NCBI GenBank assembly: GCA_010909165.1
Contig: MU008177.1
Span: forward strand, 806,001-870,000
Reading direction: 5' to 3'
DNA length: 64,000 nt
From: Anthoceros angustus
Lineage: Eukaryota > Streptophyta > Anthocerotopsida > Anthocerotales > Anthocerotaceae
Positions 57,100-64,000 of this stretch are shown here, piece by piece (the first letter of the stretch is position 1; every line of letters starts with the position of its first letter). The translations under genes were made by a program, and so were the position numbers. Below the pieces are notes generated by a model. The model searched no databases. It saw only the letters and a list, made by a program, of their open reading frames with translations, and was not told the DNA's origin.

Positions 57100-59340
57100 T
57101 ACAAAGCAATGAACATCATAATTTTTGAAGGGGGTGAATAATCTCGAAGGGGGTTTTCCGTAAATAATCTCTGAAGGGGGGTTTTGATGGGCCCTAAAAC
57201 AACGTTTTTAAGGCATTCCGGAAAATATCTCCGAGAAAAAGGGTGTCATCCACTAAAGTTCCTACTTTCCATCCAGCAATGTTTCTGTCGAATGGTGGTC
57301 GCAAACTCGAACTTATGAGAATAATGCAAAGTAGGGACGGTAAGGAAGGTCGTTTCTACCGGGAAGGGACGACTGTAAATTCAATTTTGGGAGGAAAATG
57401 TGGTTTAGTAAGGACACAACAAAAGCCACAGACAGGGTATTTTCAAAACACGGTAGCATGGAACGGGGCGTACAACATTCACTGGGACCCGGACAAAACC
57501 GTGATTTCAGTTTCACTCATCACTAGAGTTCAATCCTTCATCATCACTTGGTCCAGCTTCTCCAGCATTGTCATCACTATCTTCAGCACGCCATGCCCTC
57601 AGGGGCCCATGGGCCCCGGCCGGCCGGCGTTCTTCCTTAGCACACCCTGCCCTACCCATGGGCGCCAGCCGGCCGGCGCCCTCCCCATGGCTCCTCATAG
57701 GTTGTCTTTAAGAAAATAAATATTTAGTGGCTCAAGAGTCTTGCAACTTGGGACCGCGTTGGTCAGGTGTAGTAATAAGTAGGTTTCGTGTTCGAAACCT
57801 ACATCTTCTTAATAACTCAACTTTGTTGATTTTAAGGACGCTTGCATGGGCGCATGGGCAACCAACTTTATTCATTTTAAGGACGCTGGCATTGCCTTAA
57901 AGCCCAAGTGGTTGCATTGAGTGCCAGAAGGTTGGAAAGGTTTCGGTTGAAAGTAAAAGTTTTCGGTTGCAATAAACACATGAAAATGGCAGCCCTCTAT
58001 GCATTCTACAAAAACGCAGACGGGCCCACACCCTACATTGCTCTAGTTATGGAGTGTAGACTTGAAAGTGCGTCTTTTATCAAAGGTATGGGCTCAGAAA
58101 GGGTGTGCGCATTATCAAAGTAGGGTACATATGTTGTTGCAGGAAGAGTGTACATCGTGACAAGGGGTGCTGTCTCGACCGAAGGGGGTTACTATATTCC
58201 CCCCCTTCAAAAATTATCATGTTAATGGTTCAACTATGATTATATTGGTGCATTGGCTCTTGTGGCACTGTTTAGAGAGCACTTGAATAGTCTGTGTGAG
58301 CAGTAGCTGACTCAAACTGGCCTCACAGCAAAGCCAAACAAATCTTGATTCTACATCCTAATCCCTCCCTCCTTTATGCTGGGCTAGGTAGAGAAACATT
58401 ATAGATGGCAAAAACTCGATCTTCGCCCCCAATTAGGGTGAGGGCCAAATTTTCCCGAACTTTCTTTCTTCTTTTCTTTGGGAAGGCATCCAAGAGAGCC
58501 CCTACTAGAAGGAGCAACCATACCTTGGGTAGCACACCTCAGCTACAGCAGAAACCTAGGTCCTAGGGAGCCACTGCAGCAGACCTTTGTGGAGGGAAAT
58601 CGCTTCGCATACCCCTGCGGCTGGCTTAGTCCAAGCTGAGGCCAACCAACAGTGGACATCACTCTAGAGTATCACCTGAAATACAAGAATGAGACCACGT
58701 GGGCCAAGCTGCAAAATTGAACACCGAATGACAAAAACCATTCGTAGCATAAGCATAGAGAAACATCATTCAAAAAAAGAAAAACTTGTGGGTTTTTAAA
58801 GCTCGTCTAACCACATTCACTTCCAACCAGCTATTCCGTAGTAATGGCATCTTCTCAAGATGGCTCTAAGCAGAAGTGCTTACTCATTCTTGGCCATGAA
58901 ACGAATCATAGCGAAAGGTCTTTGACGCAAAGGTAAAGGTTCGGGGCATCGGCGTATAGGTGGTGGGAAAGCGAGTAGGTGAGAAACTACAACTACGACA
59001 CTTCAAGTTGGGTTGAGAGAAATTGATAGCTTCTGTGAGTTGTGTGAGTGCGCTTGTCACGAGGCTATTGTGATTGCCTTAGTGCAATGTAGAACGTTGG
59101 TTCATAATTGATTCTGTAACAAGAAGGAAAGGTAAAGTGTCTGAGGCCCCTAGACTTCTAACTTGTAGGTTCCCCTCTTTGTGCTTCCATCACTAGACTT
59201 TAGTAGTTGAATTGACTTCTAAGTGAAGCGCTAACGCTTTCAGGCCGAGAAAGGGTTTGGCGAAAATCTTTATACGACCATCTGGCTATAGCTTGTCTAG
59301 AAAAGATCAAAGACAAGAGCGAAATGTTCATTCAGGCATA
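57100..59340. other. No recognisable gene
   Basis: About 2.2 kb with short open frames only. The longest (57243-57719, plus, 158 codons) shows no domain. A tRNA-like/SINE-like block lies at 57737-57808. GGCCGGCCGG-type GC-rich blocks occur at 57617-57675. Confidence 0.45.
57737..57808 (+). repeat. tRNA-derived SINE-like head
   Basis: TTGGGACCGCGTTGGTCAGG followed 20 bases later by AGGTTTCGTGTTCGAAACCT gives A-box- and B-box-like parts as in tRNA-derived plant SINEs. The T-arm-like part is a perfect small hairpin. No clear SINE tail is seen. Confidence 0.45.
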
Positions 59341-59345
59341 TCATT

Positions 59346-59990
59346 ATGGCTTCAAAACATTGGTCATTAAGTGTATTAGTACTATTTGTAGTATTATTTC
59401 TTTGAAAGTACTATCTTTTTCACCAATGATGATCGAAGCAAAATTTGACACGAATTCTGGACATTAATAGTGGGCTGGTCGCCACAGCTGATAATGTGAC
59501 GTACTATCCATTTTACGCGGACATAACTCCAAATAAGGTTAAATTTAGAAACCTAAATTCTTTCAATTTTCTCAAGAAGTACTAAAGGCATATTGTTAAT
59601 GTATCTCAAAGTATACACGGTTTTGAATGGATGTATATGAGTATGCATTGATTATGCTTTGATCTTGTTACAGGGTGTAGTCTGGCCTTTGATAAGGAGT
59701 TAGACAAAGGCTAACATGGAATCAATGCATAATCCATGAGTGCTCATAGATTATCCTTTGTTCTAGGATTATCCAACAACAAAATGTGTTATGTCATTAA
59801 GAATTAGATATTTGTGAAGTCCATTCGATTATTGATCCATATGTGCAATCTAGTTCATCAAATATTTGTGAGGAAAGAAATACGAAGACCCTAAAATTTT
59901 TGGGAAACGTGATATGCGAGAGAGCTAATTTAAGAATAAGTAATTGCCCCGAGGAAGTCATATTGAAAGTCAACTTGAAATAAGCTCCTT
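59346..59990 (+). pseudogene. Decayed copy of the small secreted-protein gene
   Basis: Starts ATGGCTTCAAAACATTGG like the intact gene at 61644 and shares the signal-peptide stretch, ATGATGAT(C/T)GAAGCAA and TAATGTGACGTACTATCC. A TGA interrupts the signal region after about 19 codons. The second-exon counterpart (about 59770-59985) still shows TCATCAAATATTTGTGAGG and TAATTGCCCCGAGGAAGTCA but is full of frame changes. Confidence 0.75.
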
Positions 59991-60179
59991 GGCTCATCTA
60001 GAACATACACATCTAAGTAAATTGCTGTACATTTTGTTTAAGCTAGAGTTTTGACATATGGTGGATAACTTTCAATATAGGACCAATTCTAATGTGCCAC
60101 TACTTGGTTGAAATAGTTAGCAATCGATTGTCAAAGAACATCAAACATCAGCACCACTATTGGTATAATACATCAGGCA

Positions 60180-60400
60180 CCAGCACGTATGTCATATCAA
60201 ATACCAAAAAACCAAGTGAAAAACATTAGATATCAATACCGCTGCTATCATATCATATCATATCATATCATATCATATCATATCATATCATATCATATCA
60301 TATCATATCATATCATATCATATCATATCATATCATATCAAATACCAAAATCCAAGTGTAAAACATTAGACATTAGCACCGGTGTTATCATATCATATCA
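60180..60400. repeat. Microsatellite (TATCA)19 in a duplicated flank
   Basis: Nineteen perfect TATCA units occupy 60246-60340. Flanks on both sides share AATACCAAAA, CCAAGTG and AAACATTAGA, so the array lies within a two-copy tandem unit. A shorter TATCA run follows at about 60386. Confidence 0.95.
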
Positions 60401-60416
60401 AATATCAGCACCACAT

Positions 60417-60608
60417 TAGCTACTCGTTGGCAGATCATCATAGACATTAGCTTCTTGCTGGCAGGTAATATAGTCACCAACTTCTCGCTGGCAGGTCATC
60501 ATAGACCTCAGATTCTCTCTGGAGATAATCATAGTCATCAACTTCTCGCTGGAGATAATCACAGTCATCAACTTCTCGTTGGCAGATAATCTCAATCATC
60601 CGCTTCTC
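60417..60608. repeat. Minisatellite of about 30 bp, about 7 imperfect units
   Basis: Units of the type CATCAACTTCTCGCTGGAGA TAATCACAGT recur with alternation of GGCAGGTCATC and GGAGATAATC endings. Confidence 0.85.
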
Positions 60609-60779
60609 TATATTAGTGTACTACCAAAACGTTTCCCCACCCGAGTGACTCGACAAACCACCTTATGCCCCTTCCTTATAACGGGGAAGTGGCACGCGCT
60701 AACCGAGGGAGTAAGCAAGCAAGTAGGACGTAGCTGGCTGCATAGGATGTTGATTCGGCCGCTTGGCCGCCATGGAGTA

Positions 60780-60900
60780 ATCCAATATGCAGTTCCGCAC
60801 ATTCTACCACTTCTCTATTCATTTCCTAGACTAGCTGCCCTGGAGTAATCCAATATGCAGTTCCGCACATTCTACCACTTTTCTATTCATTTCCGAGACT
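60780..60900. repeat. Short direct repeat of about 54 bp
   Basis: GGAGTAATCCAATATGCAGT followed by TCCGCACATTCTACCACTT and a CTATTCATTTCC(T/G)AGACTA end occurs at 60774-60830 and again at 60842-60901. Confidence 0.8.
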
Positions 60901-61643
60901 AATCGTGAAACACCGTGAGCATTTTGCCGAAGGAAAGTGATTGGGAAAGGTAATAAATTTTAATGTAGAGATTCATTGTCAATTTTAGAACAAATTTATT
61001 CCTAAAGCTCTTGAGCTTGTAGGTTCAGACAAGTGATGAATCTCCGCTGTTGAAATTTTAATACTAATTACAACTAACTATCATGCACGAGCATCACCTG
61101 CTTGATGAGTACCATATTTAGGTTCCATAGCATCTTATGCTTTGCCACGGTCCTAGATGATCTAAATATAGTAGCTTCTAAGTCCTTTACATACATCCCC
61201 CATATCGCTAACTTCCAATAACTACCCTATGAAACTCTATCACATATAGTATGTATCTTGTCTAAAACAATATCACTAAAGAGTAGCACACGTGTGGTCC
61301 AATTGACTTTTTTTATCGTGCAACAAGGAGCAGCATGAAATCTAGACCGAATATGATACCTTTCTATATTAAAAGAGGATATAACATTTGACACTTAGAA
61401 AAGAAGTAATTTCACAATATATTCCCCTCCCTTTTTTTTTTGTCTCGTCCCTTCCTAAGGGCGCGTGGAGCTGCTTAGAGTGAGCTCAAAAGGGTGAGAG
61501 CCAATCTTTTGTAACGGTAAAGGTATATATCCATTGAGCCCACTGGTTGGTTGGTTCACGGGTCTTCGCTATACCATAAAGTGTCTTTATTTTGTAAATT
61601 TGCAACAAAGTGCTCTTCATTTTGATCATTCTCGCATAATTCA

Positions 61644-62360
61644 ATGGCTTCGAAACATATTTGGATTTTCATTGTATTATTGTCACTCGTAGTATTATAT
61701 TTCTTGGAAATACCTTCATTTTCATTTATGATGATTGAAGCAAGACGTGTACGAGATGTGCAAGCTAATGGTGGCATGATCACGACAATTTATAATGTCA
61801 CGTACTATCCTTTTTTCACAGGCGTACTTGCAAGTAAGACTTCATAAACCTAAATTTTTTCAAAATTTTCGCACATTACCAAAGAAATATCTAATGTATG
61901 TAAAAGTATGTACTTACATTGTTCAAGGTGTAGAAATATGCATTAATTATGCTTTTTTTTCATTATAGCATGTGGAGTTTCCTTGGATGCATATGATGAT
62001 GACTCATGGATCATCCTCGATCCATTTATTAAGACACAACATTTATCCAGACCTGAACCTCAACCTCAACCTCAATCGATCAGTAGATATCATATACGCA
62101 AACCTTCATGTGGTGAGGAATATGATATTTGTGACCTTAGTTCAGTTGTGAATCCATCCATGCAAATTAGCTCATCAAATGTATGTGATGGAAGATACAA
62201 GGTGAAGGTAAAAAATATGGGAACATTGTTATGTAGGATGATAACAAATACAACCAGTTGTCCTGAAGCAGTAATATCAAAGAAAGCTTGGAATAAACTC
62301 CTTCGTCCATCTACACCGTACAAGTTCAAAGAACTTGCTATAACTCTTCCTTTGCTTTGA
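61644..62360 (+). CDS. Small secreted cysteine-containing protein, unknown function
   Basis: Two exons, 61644-61833 and 61969-62360, join in frame (GCAAGTAAGAC donor, CATTATAG acceptor) to 193 residues. A long hydrophobic N-terminus (HIWIFIVLLSLVVLYFLEIP) works as signal peptide or anchor. The mature part contains NVTYYPFFTG, an Asp-rich stretch, an RPEPQPQPQS linker and six cysteines (in TCGVS, SCGEEYDICDL, NVCDGRY, LLCRMI, TSCPEA). Two or three N-glycosylation sequons are present (NVT, NTT). No family is recognised. An older decayed copy lies 2.3 kb upstream, so the locus has duplicated. Conservation of a complete two-exon frame suggests a real gene. A secreted signalling or defence-type role is possible but unsupported. 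Confidence 0.65.
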
Positions 62361-62369
62361 ACTTGCTAT

Positions 62370-63352
62370 AAATCTTCCTTTGAATTCACGATAATTATTT
62401 TTGACATATGGTTGACATCCAGAGGTACATTTCAGTGTCCATCTAGAGTCATATTTCTAACAGCATCGACTTGCTGAAGATACATCCTGGACTAGTTTAG
62501 TAGTATGTAGGCTATTCAATTTCCTCTAGATGACTTTAGATATGGGAGTTTAGTTACTTTACTCTGACCCTTGAGTCTCATTTCATGTCCTTAGTGGATG
62601 CACCCATCTCTCTCCTTCATAAAAATTTCACATTTGTGTAGTTTGCTGGCCTCTAGGAGTTTGTTTTAGTGCCTTGGCTGAGGAGCCGTTTTAGTATTTC
62701 GATCCTAAAATATAGAGTTGATTCCGATGCAAAATGGAAAGGGTGCCGGTCTCTCAAAGCAACCGGAGTTTCATAGTTGCAGTTTTGTAATGGGCTGCGG
62801 ACACATAGATTGCGTGCAGGGAGAAGGCAGCTCAGCTTTCCCAAGTGACTCCATGCCGCTTGCCAACTTCTTTTTCCGGTTTACTGCAGCAAATCAGCGC
62901 TCAGCTCTGCAGATTTCTTGCAAACGATCTCCGTCCGGAGCCCATGGTCTGGCATGGGCTCGGGCTTTTCTCTTCTTTATAACGCAAACACAGCCACGTC
63001 TGGCCACCTGGGCTACGGCCTTGTTCCATTTGCCTTGAACAGGCGTGCACATGGGGTGATGGGTTTGATTGCTTGGACCGAGATTGCGCTGCCAGCCTAG
63101 GATGGAACACGCCAGCTTGGGATAGACATAGGCTTGATGCTTGTTTGGGATGGACAAAAATTTTGTATATATGTAAGCCCCTGAGCCGGCGGGATGAAGT
63201 TCACGTGCGGAAGGAGGAGGATGCTGAGTCTGCGTGAGGCGAAATCGAGCCGAATTGGCAATTGATGTTGGTAGCATGTGACTGGAGTTGTTTTACAGAA
63301 CATCTGGTGCAAAGCGCCCATCACGGGTAACGCTGCCAACGATTTTCGAGAC
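62370..63352. promoter_or_regulatory. Region upstream of the acid lipase gene
   Basis: A TATATAT box lies at 63166-63172, about 180 bp before the lipase start. The rest holds overlapping short frames without domains. Confidence 0.45.
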
Positions 63353-64000
63353 ATGGCTGCTGGCTACTGGCACGGGATTTCCGCCCTCCTGGTCGTGTTT
63401 TGTACCTGTGTAGTGGTTGCAGAGCAGATGGTAGTGGTCTCTGCTGATGAGCCGGTGGATTTGTGTTCTGCTATAGTGCTTGGCTATGGCTACCCTTGCC
63501 AGGAGTATACGGTAGGCATTCCGTTTTCGTGCAATGGCGAGGGTCGCTTCTCATTTCCGTGTCTACGTACCCATGTGAGACAGATCATGGTGTCCTGACT
63601 CTGCTGGCAGGCGTTTCGCAGGTTCCCACGGAGGATGGGTTCCTCCTTGGTGTTCAACGCATACCCTACGGTCGTGCTGGGTTGGATCTCAAAGTCGAGG
63701 CCAGGAAACCTGTGTTCTTGCAACATGGGTTGCTTCAGGTTGGACAAACTTTTTGATCTTCAGTATGTTCCTCCTACTTGTTTCCTGCAAATCACTGAGT
63801 TCCTTTGGATGGCTGAATGACAGGCTGGTGATACATGGCTTCTCAATGAACCGGATCAGTCTTTAGGTTTTATCCTGGCCGACGAGGGATTCGATGTCTG
63901 GATCGGCAGTGTTCGGGGTACTCGGTGGAGCCATGGTCACATGTCCTTGCTCTCAGGCGATCAGGCATGTCTACCAGCACACCAATTTTATTTTCTGCTT
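63353..64000 (+). CDS. Acid (AB-hydrolase-associated) triacylglycerol lipase, 5' part
   Basis: Secreted or lysosome/vacuole-type acid lipase of the LIP1/gastric-lipase family. Exons 63353-63511, 63622-63738 and 63824 to the edge join in phase 0. Exon 1 encodes a signal peptide (HGISALLVVFCTCVVVAEQM) and the family's N-terminal GYPCQEYTV. Exon 2 gives TEDGFLLGVQRIPYG and KPVFLQHGLLQ. Exon 3 gives AGDTWLLNEPDQSLGFILAD and GFDVWIGSVRGTRWSHGH. The catalytic GxSxG motif and the rest lie beyond the window. After SGDQ the reading no longer follows the family, so an intron probably starts near 63960, possibly with a GC donor (CAG|GCATGT). Start chosen for the signal peptide. Confidence 0.88.

Noticed and set aside
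56923-57141. 72-codon frame with repeated AIVLLQHGYALP
   Set aside because: The peptide is only the translation of the 67-bp minisatellite.

Overview
The window looks like nuclear DNA of a seedless land plant. The evidence is (i) short, spliceosomal-type introns (mostly about 60-250 bp) in nearly every conserved gene, (ii) a full plant-type MurD of the plastid peptidoglycan pathway, which bryophytes, lycophytes and ferns keep but most flowering plants lack, and (iii) three very long intronless PLS-class PPR genes packed in 20 kb, typical of lineages with heavy organellar RNA editing. The compact genes would suit a Selaginella-like lycophyte or a hornwort. That placement is inference and the species is not determined.

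Layout. 1-2.5 kb: 5' part of a minus-strand, many-exon coiled-coil gene that runs off the left edge. 3.0-9.5 kb: chloroplast ribosome-binding factor A (RbfA, +) and MurD (-), in a region where the RbfA-3'-end/MurD segment is duplicated. In the left copy RbfA is intact and MurD is wrecked, with one exon inverted. In the right copy MurD is intact and RbfA is a dead last exon. 9.8-11.3 kb: an intact but intronless UDP-glucose pyrophosphorylase (-). 11.8-18.9 kb: repeat-rich DNA with two non-LTR retrotransposon remnants, one bounded by a 15-bp target-site duplication, and a large imperfect inverted repeat. 18.9-20.6 kb: SAP30-like Sin3/HDAC subunit (-). 24.2-26.5 kb: adenosine kinase (-), head-to-head with 27.0-29.0 kb DHNA phytyltransferase (ABC4/MenA, +). 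29.1-31.7 kb: HtrA/Deg protease with PDZ (-). 32.8-33.9 kb: RMD5-type CTLH/GID E3 subunit (-). 35.5-38.7, 47.8-50.6 and 51.4-54.5 kb: three PPR genes (-). 38.9-42.3 kb: 12-exon subtilase (-). 44-47.7 kb: AT-rich repeat zone with an L1-ORF1-like remnant and a mosaic PPR pseudogene. 55.3-56.0 kb: germin-like protein (+) with a Pro/Ser-rich tail. 56.6-61 kb: minisatellites, a TATCA microsatellite and a dead copy of a small secreted-protein gene whose intact copy lies at 61.6-62.4 kb. 63.35 kb to the end: start of an acid lipase gene (+), cut by the window.

Many products act, or probably act, in plastids or mitochondria: RbfA, MurD, ABC4, the PPR proteins and possibly the HtrA protease. They are unrelated pathways, and I see no operon-like logic beyond the convergent RbfA/MurD pair and the divergent ADK/ABC4 promoter.

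Most unusual signals: the reciprocal decay of a duplicated convergent gene pair, two independent duplicate pseudogenes that each carry an internal inverted segment, a recurrent acidic insertion inside PPR repeats of two paralogs, and an intact intronless UGPase.
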